This document shows positions 11,724 to 24,096 of a stretch of 64,000 nucleotides of DNA, piece by piece. Position 1 is the first letter of the stretch. Every line of letters starts with the position of its first letter. The notes beneath the pieces were generated by a model. The model was not told where the DNA came from and made no database searches. It saw only the letters and a program-made list of their open reading frames with translations. A program made the position numbers and the translations under genes. The stretch comes from Lota lota (lineage: Eukaryota > Chordata > Actinopteri > Gadiformes > Lotidae): positions 1,270,001-1,334,000 of the forward strand of contig JACYXH010000319.1 in assembly GCA_026745465.1 (NCBI GenBank), given 5' to 3'.

Positions 11724-13617
11724 TGTACAATTACCATTAAATCACACACTATAAAAAATGTATCATCAATCTTAAATGTAATGGTCTTGAGTTAATGTTA
11801 ATCACAAATGTAGGAGGTAAGTTGTTCTACGGTTTCAGTTTCGTTTTTTTACTGCTACACCTTAAACACCTTAAAACAGTATGACACATTCTTTTTATAA
11901 TCAAGCCAAGAGAGTTAACCTAGCCTAACTGGAAACATATTCAGCTTATACATTACGGGGGAAATGGGGAAGCACATACATACACACAACCGTAGCATTT
12001 GTGAACTTATTTCTCCCCGACATTGCTTCTATAGCAAGCTGTTTTAAATGAGTCCGGAGACCACAACATGCTCTAATTGATATGACCTTTAATTGCTCAT
12101 TCAGTGCAGAGGAGAGGAGAGGAAGACATCAAGCCAGTCCGCTGTGGCTTTGGCTAAAGAGGCACGGGGTAGACTGGCTTATACTTCCCGGGCCCCGTGG
12201 ACATAATTAAACCTGAATAACAAACACTTACACAAGTGGCCCAGTCTCCTGAACAGGATTCTGAAAACATCCAGGACACCAGTTCACTGCTCTTTTCAGT
12301 CCCTCAATCAGAGCACCTTTGTTACTGTGTTGAGAACATAATTGGAGCCTGAGCAATTATGGCGGACATAAAATGAGGACCTATTTAGCAAAGGCTGAAT
12401 TTGAGGACACTAAAGACTTTGCCCGGGGTTTTTGCAATTGGACCCAGCTTGGATAGAAATATAATATGGAAAAACATCTGCATTTTCTTTTTTTTTACTT
12501 CATTGCTCTTTAACTGTTAAGGAACTCCATTAAGTAAACCATGAAACTGTAAAATTACTTGCAAGTTAATGTGACATAATGGATGAGACAAGAGGTCTTC
12601 AGCTTATTAACAAGACATTAACAAGACTATTCTGCATATGTATCTGTAGTAAGCATGTGGGATTATGGAGTATTTGTACAAGAGAAAGTTAACATACTGA
12701 AAAACGGAATGCGACTGATTCATGACTAAACAGTGGATTATCTTAATTCAGAAATTTAAAAAAAATTGCACTCAGTATGCAAATCCATTACAGTTAATGT
12801 TTCGTAATAGGCAAATGTAAAATCCCCGAGTCCACGAGGAATGAGAGGTTGTCAAACTCACACTTAGTCACAGCCAGTCAGCTCCGTGGCCGGTCGGTTT
12901 CATTAAACGTTCGCTGTCGCTAATTAATCTACAATCCTTGACTTAAGGTCAGGGCGATATTGCCCAAGGCCTATGGAGAGGACGAGGGTCCTCCTCTTGC
13001 GACAGCAGTGAGACTGACTAAACTAAGTATTCAGACCAAAACACACTGCTGGTCACCGGATGATCTCCTGGTGGGGCTCAGAGCTGGCTGAGTGCAGGCC
13101 TCCATCGACTCAGGCTGCAGTCTGTGTGAGTCCGGCCCCAAGGAGAGCTGCCACCAGCCCCTGGCTACACATGCAGGTGCTGCACGTCTAGAAAAGGTCC
13201 TCATTAGCTTTCTTGCAGCTCACCCACCACCGGTGATTGTGGGGGACTGTGTGCTGTGTGTTGCCTAGAGGAAAGGGGATGGGTCCTGATTGAGAATGTG
13301 CTTTATTACACAGGTTTAGGCTTGAGGATTAGAACGCAAGTCTTCCACCTGCATGCTTGCAGAGAGGCTTGGGAAGGCTCCGTGCAGCTGTCCAGGGAGC
13401 AAAATGACTTTTCATTTCATTTTGCATTGATGAACTGGCCAGGGGCTCAAACACACACACTCACACAGGTTTTTTGTTATTTACAGAAGTGAATGTAAAT
13501 CTCCACAGAAGGGCATGAAGAACTATTTTTTCATTTTAAAATGTAAATTGAAGTTCATTAATTTGAATAACTTTAGTGTTCACCTTGTGAGTCAGTGTGT
13601 GTAGCTCAGGGTTTCAG
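11724..13617. other. Unique AT-rich stretch with homeodomain/POU-like motifs
   Basis: No gene in 1.9 kb. A perfect POU octamer ATGCAAAT sits at 12777-12784, and AATTA-type sites are scattered around it. The density of such sites and the absence of repeats between 12050 and 13000 make this a reasonable place to look for a conserved non-coding element. That is inference. Confidence 0.4.
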
Positions 13618-13792
13618 GCTGCACTCGGTACGAAAAGAAAGACCCCACAGAGGCCTGGAATTGCTAAAGCGCTGCTTTTCTACCGCAGGCTACAGCTGGT
13701 CAAAGGAGTGGCAGCATGTGCCCTTTTCTTCAGGGGTCTGTTTCAAGTGAGCCAAGCTGCCCTTCAAACTGATGCCCAGGTAGAAGCCACAG
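13618..13792 (+). other. Exon-like segment (candidate only)
   Basis: A 175-bp segment lies between an acceptor-like TTTCAG (ending 13617) and a perfect donor CAG|GTAAGT (junction 13792/13793), with one frame open throughout (58 codons plus one base). An alternative acceptor with a better pyrimidine tract ends at 13688 and would give a 104-bp exon. The encoded peptide is not recognised, no adjoining exon is identified, and such signals arise by chance. It could be a non-coding RNA exon, a coding exon of an unseen gene, or nothing. Confidence 0.2.
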
Positions 13793-13800
13793 GTAAGTGA

Positions 13801-14341
13801 CGTGGCTCCCAGCTGTATGTTACCTTGTCCGTTGAAATGTTATGCTCAGTTTAGTTGGAGCAATCTGCACTCGTTGCCGCGGTTATCCCAAGAACTCGCA
13901 GCACATATAACCAAGGGCTTGCCTTTGCACTACAAACGTTAATAATGTATGACTTAATACATGCAATTGATTTTGAATACAGAAATAGTTAATACAGATA
14001 GTTGCGATAAGTTGATAGCGCCTCTCTTTCTATACATACAGCCACATTACTCTTAGGTGATTATGCAGTGAGAGGGAGAGTCAGAACAATGGGGGAACAA
14101 ACAACTTTTGTGCGCCGAGTCTTTTGCATAATTATGATGCCCGAGGGCCAACTGATTCACTGGAATCTGTCCTCTGAAGGGGGGGAAGAAACCCAGAATA
14201 GCAGGCTCTGATTGTCGCACAATTGGCATAGCTTGTGCTGTGCAGCTGTGCTCAGAGACTGTCTGTCGTTTTACTGATTGCCGTGTGGCTGCCAACCTAT
14301 CAGGTGCATCATCACTGGTATGTTGGCTGGAACACCCCAAA
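13801..14341. other. Unique non-coding stretch
   Basis: No gene. Carries a second copy of the composite TTGCATAATTA at 14124-14134. The 95-aa minus frame at 14053-14340 has no recognisable motif. Confidence 0.55.
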
Positions 14342-14380
14342 CCCCCCCCCCCCCCACCCCTTTATACAAACCCCCTCCCC
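14342..14380. repeat. Poly(C)-rich tract
   Basis: A run of 14 C (14342-14355), then a single A, four C, and after a short AT-rich spacer further C blocks. One of several long C/G homopolymers in the window. Confidence 0.95.
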
Positions 14381-15540
14381 ACATAGGGTCACACATCAGG
14401 TCAGATTGTGAAATGCTTTATGCATGGAATCCGAATCCACTATCTGTTGTACTCTAGAAATTACCCAACTCTTCAAAATGTATTCTGTTTTTGATTACCA
14501 TTATGCCATCGTGGCAAGGTTTACAGCTTGGTTTGTTACAGCTGACAAATATAGAACGAGATCAGCCGCCTCAAAAATAGTGGAGAATGAGAGGGAAAAA
14601 GAGAGCTTTCAAGAAGGGCGGGAGGCAAATGATGTCTCACCTAACTACCGGTGTTACCGGTGTGATAAAGTATCATTCTAGCTCCACAGTCCATTACTTT
14701 ATGACAAGCATGTTCAGCTTATTTGTTTATTTTTTCCAAGGCTTTTGCTTAGCGTTTCCTTCGCTCATTAGAATACACAGCAGCATCCACCGCCACCTGA
14801 TACAATGTACTAACTCAATGGTTACTGAAGGTTAATGTGCAATATGCTAGCAGATCTGCGTCCAGAAGCAACTACAGGCTGTTCCCACACTATTTCCATT
14901 TACAAGTGCCATTCATCATTAAGAATGTCGAATCTGTAATGACAGATGCAAAACACAAAAGGAGAATGGGTAGCATGCTACAGAAATTGGAACGGTGATG
15001 GGCTGTCACTCGGCTACATTTTGCAACCACTTCCAACGCAAATGGTAACACGTGGTAAAACGTTTCATGTTGTGTTTTACATAAAAATTGATTGTCCTCG
15101 TATAAATGACAATTGAGCGGAAATCAAGTAATGGACAACATAGGAAACAACCATAAAAATAAAAATGTCTTCAGCACGGTGGGGGCTGGTCGTAGGGGGG
15201 ATATGTGTGCATGTGTGAGCATTAAAGTCCCTTCAATGTCTCGTTACCAAGGTGGCGGCATGCGACTGCGCACAGCAGTATCTCTTAATAATAATTAGCC
15301 CCGTCCGTGTATCTGATTACTGACATGCCTGAAATGAGCGTGATAAAGACGCTGTGTGGTTTTATCTGGTCCCTTCTGCTCCTTTGAAAGGAGGTAGCAG
15401 ATAACGCCAGTATCATGGAGTTGACGCGCGGTGAATCATGTCTACAGTGTTTTCTCTCCCTACCCAAGTCAATAGGCCGGTAACATGAGCACGGCCCTCA
15501 ACCGTCCACAGGCAGGCTGACTGAGCCTGCTAATGAAAAC
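14381..15540. other. Unique non-coding stretch
   Basis: No gene. A short tandem of ACCGGTGT occurs at about 14647-14664. Overlapping frames of 82-85 aa at 14424-14835 are unrelated in frame and show no motif. Confidence 0.55.
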
Positions 15541-15766
15541 AGTGAGAAACAGAGAGAGAGAGAGGGCGAGCAAGAGAGAGAGCACGAGCAAGAGAGAAAG
15601 AGATGGGGGGGGGGGGGGGGGGGCAGAGAGTGTCTGACCAAACAGCGGAGGGAACCCTTCAAGGTCACTGGCGGAGGGAAAAAAGACAAGTAAAGGAAGC
15701 GTGGGGAGATGGAGGGAGTGATTGAGAAACAGAAAGCGGGGAGGAGAGAGTGAGAGCAAGAGAGAG

Positions 15767-15806
<40 letters not shown>

Positions 15807-15855
15807 CGAGAGCGAGAGAGCGAGAGAGCGAGAGAGCGAGAGAGCGAGAGGAGGT
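15541..15855. repeat. Purine-rich block: (GA)n, poly(G)19, (GAGAGAGC)n
   Basis: An imperfect GA/GAGC tract (15551-15604), a 19-base G run (15605-15623), unique purine-rich sequence, then a GA tract (about 15741-15798) that becomes an octamer repeat in which C recurs at 15799, 15807, 15813, 15821, 15829, 15837 and 15845. Long minus-strand Ser/Leu frames over it are artefacts of composition. Confidence 0.93.
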
Positions 15856-17116
15856 ATGGCCGTGGAGACGATGACATCAGGAGTCTAGGAATACAAAAGA
15901 AAAGCAAAGCCCTTTTTGTTTTGTTTACTGTGCAGCTACTTGTTTGTTTTATCACTGCTACAAGGTAAAATATTGCCAGGCGGTGAGTCGAAATTAAAAA
16001 TACAATAGTTCTTCAAATATGACTTCAAGAAGAACAGTCTCCTTGCACTAATCTTGCGAAGTGCAGAGGATTACATGACAGTAAAACAATGCAACCAGAG
16101 AGAATGAATGTAGACGCGTCCTTAAAGTGTTGGCGGAAACACACAGTGGCCAGCCATGCTTCATTTTTACGGCCACTTTAACATTACTTTATCAATAACA
16201 AATCAGACTCTTTTTTTTTGATAGCTAAGCACTCAGGGTAATAGGCGCAGAAGCGGTCCATGAAGCATGCTGAAAGTGGGGAAGGCAAATGTGCTATTCC
16301 TGCACACCAGCGTAATGGGAAAGGAGGGGGGGGAGAGGCCTGTCATAAGGACGTCAGAAACCGGACCGTTCCAGAGATGCCCGAGTGTGGACGCACACTC
16401 AGGCGTGACGCTGCTCCAGCAAACCTATTATCTACTGTTCTGTCACTTCTCCACTCCGCTACAAACTTGGGACCGGATTCAATTTCGGCACGGGAGATGC
16501 CTGCTCCTCTGACCATCTCGTCAAGCGCTCCCTCCCTCGCCCTGACGACCCGGGTGGGGTGGGTGTGTCCCCTCCGGGAGAAGATGGTGCTTTTTACAGC
16601 ACTTCACTCAACCTTAAAAAACACTTAGCACCAGAGACCACAGTTGATTCCCCCCACTGTTAAAGGCGTCACAGCCCCTCTGCTCAAAAACCTTGCCTGC
16701 AAACAGGAAATACAAAGTTTGTGGAGAATGCAACTGTCAAGAAAGATAACTATCCAAATGAAAACTTTTTTTCGGGCGATGCAGTCAGTCAGCTTCCTGG
16801 GATTCGCAGTAGTATGTGATGTGAGTATGAGATGTTTGTGGTGTAGCGGGTAGCGTATGCAAGATCACAAGCCGGTCTTAGTAAGCTTGTCATTAAAATT
16901 CCATCACAGACATGGCACTACGAGGGTGCCAGAGGAAAATGCCTGAGATCTAAGAGCAGCAGGCCTCCTATCACAGACCCAGTAACACAGGCTCCAGTCC
17001 TCGCTTTTGATCTCTTCATTTACCTGGACTAGACCCGCATGAAAAAACACACCCAAAAAGTGAACCTGTCAGCAATGCAAAACCAACCTTCATTTGACAG
17101 CAGCCAAACTCCACCA
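15856..17116. other. Unique non-coding stretch
   Basis: No gene supported. A 122-aa plus frame (16260-16628) overlaps an 81-aa frame in another register and has no recognisable domain. Around 16835-16880 a short GTGTAGCGGGTAGCG string vaguely resembles a tRNA A-box, but no B-box is visible. Confidence 0.5.
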
Positions 17117-17140
17117 CCCCCCCCCCCCCCCCCCCCCCCC
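17117..17140. repeat. Poly(C)24
   Basis: Twenty-four consecutive C. The complementary strand reads as a poly-Gly frame, which is an artefact. Confidence 0.97.
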
Positions 17141-17250
17141 ACCGGCATTTCCATACAGGCCGTTATGGCAAGCAAATGATCGAAGAAAGACTTCTTTCAA
17201 AGGATGCCTGCTGTTCCTCAAGACATTGAGATAGACCCATGAAATCTGGA

Positions 17251-17320
17251 TGTGCACACGCGGACATGCACGCATACATGCACACACTCATGCATGCAGG
17301 CACACAGACACACACATAAA
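17251..17320. repeat. Imperfect CA/CATG repeat
   Basis: Degenerate alternation of CACACG, CATGCA and CACACA over about 70 bp, ending in ACACACAT. Probably an old CA microsatellite that has accumulated substitutions. Confidence 0.75.
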
Positions 17321-17754
17321 CTTCGCACATCAGTAAATATCTTTTCATTTGATGGTAGGGTTAGACACCGATGGTACAGATGGTCATCTCTGGTCAATAC
17401 TTGACAGCTGAAAGACACGTCTTTCAATCGCTGCCTCAGTTGTCCTTTGTTTACTGGCGCTGTGGTTGATAACCTCTCCTTCCAGTCATGGCCAGGTCTG
17501 GCAGGAGGAAGCTCTGTGTTCTACTTGATCTGGCTTTTGCAAAAAGGGGCCAGGTATTCAGTGCACTCACAGTGGAGAATTAATGAAAGGATGTTACAGA
17601 TCAAACCAGAGGGCTCCTGGGCTTCTCGCTCTATTCAATCAATAGTCGTGGTAATACCAGCCAGCATTAAGAAGCAAATGAGACTCAGGTCACGGACATA
17701 CAAATAAACAGAGACATCCACTTACAGCGCCACAGTCGTGGCAGCACTTAGAAC

Positions 17755-17812
17755 ACACTCAAACACATGCACGCGCGCACGCACAGACACCAACTGACAC
17801 ACACACACACAG
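17755..17812. repeat. Imperfect CA/CG repeat
   Basis: About 58 bp of CA repeats with a CGCGCG core and an internal unique interruption (ACCAACTG). Alternating purine-pyrimidine, so Z-prone. Confidence 0.8.
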
Positions 17813-18055
17813 GTCTTAGCAGCACAGATGTTATGTGTAATAAACTCAGACAGGGACTTGCATATTACTGTATGTATTCCATATGAGTGTATGCTGAGTT
17901 TATGTATGTCAGCATGGAGGAGATCAATGCTTAATATGCATGTCTAGTGCAGTCTGACCCAATTGAACATGAATATACGGTGTGAACTGAACCTGCACCT
18001 GCGTCAATACATTTGTGCCTTTAGTCTACAGTATGGCTGCCGATAGTAATGGAAG

Positions 18056-18083
18056 CCCCCCCCCCCCCCCCCCCCCCCCCCCC
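18056..18083. repeat. Poly(C)28
   Basis: Twenty-eight consecutive C followed by G and five more C. Second-longest homopolymer in the window. Confidence 0.97.
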
Positions 18084-20133
18084 GCCCCCACAACACACAG
18101 TCACACCCTGACACTATGAAAGCATTTTTCTTGGGTCTCTCAGCTGGTGGGGCCAATTAGTGTGAGATTTGGTGACAGAATTGTAGAGGCGCTTGGACAG
18201 TTCTTGTGTAATTATTGATCTAAGTTTACTTGCCTACTTGGCTACACGCGGGGAACGGAAACACAGTATAAGGCTGTTGTCACAGAGAGGCTAATTAATA
18301 GTGACATAATCTGATACTATAGCTTAAAGTTGTAGAGGTTGTCTGATCCCCCCCCCCGCTGGTCTGCAGGCTTACAGTACTGCGTGTTGTAGTGTAATTG
18401 CAAGGCTTTGGCTCTGTGTCACAATTAGAGCGGAAACTGGCCTTATTATATCCAGCGTTATAATCTTCAACTGGGCCTGTTTACCCCAAGAGCTATTTTG
18501 GTATCCTTCTTTGACACAGTGCCAATGTGTATAGAATACAGTTGCTAATCCCTACAACTGAAGGCCTTAATTGGGGTTCACTCATGGCCATTTGCTGGTG
18601 TACAGTATGGATTTTTGCATGATGGATGTAATAATTTGTTTGAGGAAAACTGGACAGGATGAGCAATATCTACAACCGGAGTTCAACTCTTAAATACGGT
18701 CAGGATATCAAATTCCCTCAGGTAACTCGAGAAACCGAACTGTGTGTCAGTAGGCATTTGTTAAGTGTCAGGGAACGGTTGGCACTTTTTTACTTACTGA
18801 CAGTAGGTTCACATTTGGTTGGTCTGAGTGACAAGTCGCCCCTTGGTTTTATTATCTGGCAGGCCAGAGGAGGACACAGGTGGAACTCTGGAGCAAAGTC
18901 ATTTGTAGTGCACCTTGAAAGAGGCTCCTTTGAGCGCCTTAATAGACCCTATGGTCACACAAAGAATCGTGGTGGGAGAAGGCACACAATGGCAGCTTAA
19001 ATAGCATCCGACTTCACTTCCAAGATTCTCTGCGGAGTCTATGAAGAAATGCTAACCAGCGCCTTCCATGTGTCGACCTCTTCCTGGGATTACTTCTAAC
19101 CAGTCACTCTCTGAAAGTACCTCCACCGTGCTTCAGCCAGAAAGACACAATATTTATCAGAAGAACAGATGAGCTATGTGGGGGGGAAAAAGAGGGGAGA
19201 GGAGACAATTTAAGGGGTGTCTTTGATAAATCAGTGTTTTTGAAGCGTGGCTCGTTTAGCTTCAACAGGACATGAGAAAATAAGGATGGGAAAGAGTCTC
19301 ACAATGGCGTGCCACATCAATACACGCTGCAGATACCTGGATGCCTCAAAACAGGAGACTCTGGAACACCAACCCTCGCTCCACCCGCCTCCCTTTAAAC
19401 TTCCACCCTTTGATCCTCTCCTCGCTCTTCAATGTAAAGACTGTTACCACGCACCACAGAGAGTTCAATATCCTACCCTCATCCACTGTGCTTCACTCAC
19501 CCACCTCAAAATCCACTCTGCTCAATCCGCTGTCTCACTCCCAGGAAACTTTAGAAAGAGGGCAGAGAAACTTTAGCCAAGGCAGCAGATAGCAATCGTT
19601 ACTTCTGTTATGAGACTGAAGGTTGTGAGATGCCACAGTAGTAGCTCAGCAGTGTGGAGGAACGGTCTTAGCAGCCAGGCCTGATGCTTCCCTGCCATTT
19701 ACCAGTAGATATTGATCCAGGCCATTTCTTCAGGTCTGTCAATGTCAGATCTTTGGCCAAAGCCAATTCACAGGGATGTAGATGCATTAGTAGAAGGCTA
19801 AAGTGGACACAGGGTTTGACTGAGTCCCAGAGTATCCAAATACTCCACCGATTTGTATATCTCCATGACAAACGCAAATCTGTATTTTGGGTTCTTTCAT
19901 ACTCAAACATCTTCAAACAAGCAATGTACTAGGATCATCTAATATTGTCCATAACACTGTGCAAAGGGGCTAGGTAGCTGTAAAGTGTCAAATGTTTTCG
20001 ACCTACTTATGTGTACAAGGTAATTATGCAAATCAGCCTGTCAACGGCTAAACAAACAAATAGGACTCGTGGTACATATTTAATCTTTATGGATGACAGA
20101 TTTTTTTGCTTTCTGCCAAAAAGAAGGAAGTTA
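18084..20133. other. Unique non-coding stretch
   Basis: No gene. Includes an NFI-like element TTGGC-N4-GCCAA at 19753-19766 (one base shorter than the usual 5-bp spacer) overlapping the palindrome CTTTGGCCAAAG (19751-19762), and a composite TAATTATGCAAAT at 20021-20033 that holds a perfect POU octamer. Frames of 109-113 aa at 18659-19000 and 19247-19576 have no motif. Confidence 0.5.
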
Positions 20134-20151
20134 ACTTCCTTGTAAAGGCCC
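20134..20151. promoter_or_regulatory. Perfect 18-bp palindrome with two ETS-type GGAA cores
   Basis: AAGGAAGTTAACTTCCTT is exactly self-complementary. It places two GGAAG half-sites in inverted orientation around a GTTAAC (HpaI) centre. ETS-family proteins bind GGAA cores, so a paired ETS site is possible; a chance palindrome is the alternative. Confidence 0.35.
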
Positions 20152-21421
20152 CCTCAGATGAGGGGAATCAGAAAGACACAGTATGTACAGCATTAAACAA
20201 AACATTTACACAGTATAGCTTACTCAATTTGTCTGTATTTTGACATTTGGTGAATCTTACAGTGTGTCATTTAAAAACGGCATAACCTTTTTCCCCTTTA
20301 CTTTGTGTTTGTAAACTATGTTATGAACTAATGTCTTACAAAGGGCCGAGGTTGTTCATAGAAACAAGCATAGGACTCATCAAAATACAAAGGGGCCAAA
20401 CTGAACCCTCTTCCTACTGTGAGAACGCTTGGCAGTACAAGGCTTTTTAAAGGGTATAAAGGGCAAATCCCTGGAGTTGGCAATCTGCAAAGCACATTTA
20501 GAACCCATACTTACTAAAAAACCCATTTCACAGCATGTTCTATGCGGCCTTGTTACTGGTTTATTTAAACAAACAAGGACATTTTCACTTTCACCAAATG
20601 GAATAGTCCCTTGACTTGACTCTATGAACTTTGTTCAACCGTTGTGCATTGGAGGTTAGCCTTCAGAGTTTTTGTGCTGGAATTTATTTCTCTGAAAATT
20701 AGCTAGCGATTTTGATAGTGACTTTTGCAAAGCCTGCCCACAGTGGATAAGTCAGTTCAGCTGGATGTTCAGCTGTGGAGCAGAGAGTTCCTGGCAGGGC
20801 GATGTCTCAAAACTGCTAATATAAAGTAAAGACACAGCAGAGTGGTTTCACCAACCTCAGCCAACTGGAGGTGGGTGACAGTTAGGGCTCTCCCGTCCCG
20901 TGAGAACAGAAACTGTTAACACAGCAGTGGGTCCTGCATTTGCTGAGAGCGGCACTAGCATGGGGGAGGGGGCGGTGGTGAGAAGACTCACCTCTCTCTA
21001 CCCTCGTCGCTCTCTCATCGGGCCGAAAAGCTTTCTCTTGTCTCTCGGTGCAACGCAATATACGTCAGGATCCCTGGAATTCAATTACCTTTCCCTTTTA
21101 GCCATGCCCCTAATCTTTGCCGTTCCAGTCATGTGCTCTGGGTGCCGGCCAACGTCACACTTTACCCAAGATCATTTCATTTCTAAACTTGCCAAGAGTA
21201 CACAGTAAGGCTATGGAATGTCCCTCTATTCAATCCACCATTTAGCCCAACCCTAATCGCATTACATTGGAAGAAATGTTTTAATCAACTTTAGAAGTAA
21301 AGCCTTGTACTCTTTAATGAGCATCCAGTTCAACAGAGAGCCTCCACAAGGCAAACTGGGTCCATTAAGCCCAACTGAATGTTCTGTTTAACATATTCCT
21401 CGTTTAAAGTGCAACGGATGG
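20152..21421. other. Unique non-coding stretch
   Basis: No gene and no notable repeat. A 102-aa plus frame at 20900-21208 has no recognisable domain. Confidence 0.55.
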
Positions 21422-21442
21422 AAAATAAATAAATAAATAAAT
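21422..21442. repeat. (AAAT)n short microsatellite
   Basis: About five AAAT copies in AT-rich sequence. Confidence 0.9.
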
Positions 21443-21631
21443 ACAACAAAAACAATGTATATAATCCCTTCCCATGAACCATTACCAGAACCTGTCCCTG
21501 GTTGCATTTTGAAGTTCTATATATTATAGAAAGACCTTCAAGCTAATTGGTTCAAAATAATGTAGGTTAGCAAAGACATTTTACGACATGCCCATGGAAT
21601 CCACAAATAAATAAATGTATATCCAATCCAG

Positions 21632-21674
21632 TAGCATTATATGTTGCTAAACTTGCTATTTAGCAACATAGCTA
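21632..21674. repeat. Hairpin with perfect 12-bp stem
   Basis: Arms TATGTTGCTAAA (21640-21651) and TTTAGCAACATA (21659-21670) are perfect reverse complements separated by 7 nt. Beyond a 4-nt bulge, TAGC (21632-21635) pairs with GCTA (21671-21674). Each arm holds a GTTGCTA half-site resembling half of an RFX X-box. Too short for a normal microRNA precursor. Confidence 0.75.
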
Positions 21675-24096
21675 TAAGATAGTATGGTGTAAAAAGAAGC
21701 ACTCTGATCATAGGGGAACTCTATTATATGTCCGTTTCTTTACATTTCACGTTTCGTGACATTGTACACCCAAAACATACTTTTCTTATCTTCCAAACAG
21801 ACACACTGGCGTTTAAAAGGTGTTAAAAAAGGCAAGGGCTGAAAGTTGAGGTCATCCTCAACGGTAACAAACATGAGCATTTTTTTTTTAATTATCAAGA
21901 GTTTACTCTTTTGCCCCACATGTCAATCTCATGGACCTCACCTGTGACAGAAATCTGACAGACTTGTCGGGGACTACACTGTGGCCCCATGCTATTAACT
22001 AGAGTCAACAGAGCAATGATCTGTGCCCGATGCTCCTGTCTTCTGATAGGTGTGAATCTGCACCCCACCTTACCACCCGCCTGCCAGAGTTAATTTATCT
22101 GGGTGATAAGCAGGTGGACGAGGGAAGGAGAGGCCCTCAGACTGAGCTCCACTGTCAGCCCTGGCAGACTGAGTGACAATGCTAATAGCCCAGTCCCATT
22201 AACCTCAGCACACGCTTTGGCTTTATCTGCCACACAAAGACTGTTTGTTTGCTTGTTGGATGATAATATTTACCTGGCCCCAGACATGACAAATATATTT
22301 GTGAATTTTGAGAAGGCGACGTGCTTAAGGCGCAGCAGGGAATGATGAAAGGAGTTGGTGTGCCCCATAACGTGAGTCTATGATAAAGGCCGGGGTGTGC
22401 TGAAACTTTAGACTAATATTCTGGCCCTTTCATTTTCCAACATTTTGATGAAAACCATCCACACTTTTCATTGTTGTACTAAGGCTTCAGGCTTCCCGCC
22501 ATACAACACTGTTCATCTATACGCCAGGGTCTGAGCTGTGAGTGACATGAGTGCAATCAGGCTGTTTATCTTTAGGCCACGGCCTTATTATAAAGAAATG
22601 TTCCTTTTTCAAAGAGACAATACAAGCTTTGGGATCTGCACTCAGGCCTCTGGAGCCGAGTGCTGGACTGAGAGATATGACTCTAATTGGAGAGTTACTG
22701 ATCCTGCAAGGCGTTTGGGTGCCAGACTCTAGCATCAATGCTTCTCTTTGTATTCTGCTGCGCCATCACAAAAATGATATTGGGGGACAGCAGGTGATCT
22801 ATAAAAGCTGTGTTTTAAAGCCTTGTTAATTACTATTTCAGAACTCTAATGAACAATGAGGACAAGACCTTGTGCCTGTTCCAACCATTTGTGGCCATCA
22901 CCCTTCCTGTATACCTTTTGTGTTTTGATTTTGGACATCAGATCATCTGGCATGATATTTAATAAGGTTGTAAGGATCTGGCGCTTGGAAATAAGATATG
23001 TCCTTAAAATGGTTTCTTCCATGCATAATGAGGCAGATGCTGAACATAATATAGATTGGCGCAGAACCACAATATGCACAGATTATCTCTTTTCGGAGTT
23101 AGCAGATGTTGTCCGGGTGTGGATGTGTGCAGCATCAGACACAAATTTGTCATTATATCCAAATAGGAAGAAATATTATTTTCGGTGTCTCCTGTCTCCA
23201 TATTGTCTTGTGTGAAGCAGACGTCATATTCTGTATTTGGCTGAAGAGGGCTTAATGCGTGCAAAGCCTGCCAGCTCTCTCGCTCCATAAGAGATATGAG
23301 GAGAAGGAGATTAGCTCAGCTACCCATCCATGACCTTGATATTACGATGAAGACGGATAAGCGTTTTCTTCCCCCACCTGCCCAAAGCCTCTGAGAGGGT
23401 TTAAACAGCGAGCCAGACAGTCTGTGTTCTTTCAAAACAAATGCCTTTTCCTCTGCAGGTTCAATTTCCTCACCTATCATATTGGGCCACCTAAATCAAT
23501 TAATGATGCCATACAGCTAGCAATATAAAACAAACAGCATTGTATTACAGAGTGATAATTGTGTGTATAATACACACATCATATGATATCATATCATGAT
23601 ATCACATCAGGATAAGGGCATCAATTATATCCATCTTTAGAGTATAACAAAGGAAGATTAAAACGTACTTCAGAAACTCAAGACTTCTTCAATCACAGAC
23701 AACAGTTAAAATGGCCAGATGAAGATTGTGCGTCCAGCTCAAAAAATACATATATTTTCTCTCTAGATTAAAATCACAAATGTTATGGTTTTCTATAAAC
23801 CTTACATGATTGCATCTGCAATGAAAGGTTGTAGTTAAAACTGCAATGTAACTTATTTTTAAATAGGTAACCTCAAACGAGGATGCTGGGATGATAATCT
23901 TTTTCCCACTTATTATCCTACTTTTATAAAATAGTGTAATGCTAATACCTGCTTTCCACTATACCTGTAGGGGCAATTCAATCCTCCCAATAAATATTCT
24001 CAGCATAAGGTACTGCAAATAACCAATAAGCATAAAGCTTTCTATTTATTTTTCATTTTAGCTACCAAATTAATTTCACAGCATGGTGCTGAACAG
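21675..24096. other. Unique non-coding stretch
   Basis: No gene. An AT palindrome cluster is at 23572-23606 and a T run at about 21881-21891. Frames on both strands at 22517-23288 overlap each other and have no motif. Confidence 0.5.
23572..23606. repeat. Nested ATGATATCAT-type palindromes
   Basis: Overlapping self-complementary blocks (CATATG, ATGATATCAT, TGATATCA) are packed into about 35 bp just after TGTGTATAATACACACA. Likely a decayed microsatellite or cruciform-prone patch. Confidence 0.5.

Noticed and set aside
16835..16880. tRNA A-box-like string
   Set aside because: No B-box, no cloverleaf and no SINE body could be traced.
22800..22807. TATAAAAG string
   Set aside because: A single TATA-like octamer without other core-promoter signals or a downstream gene.
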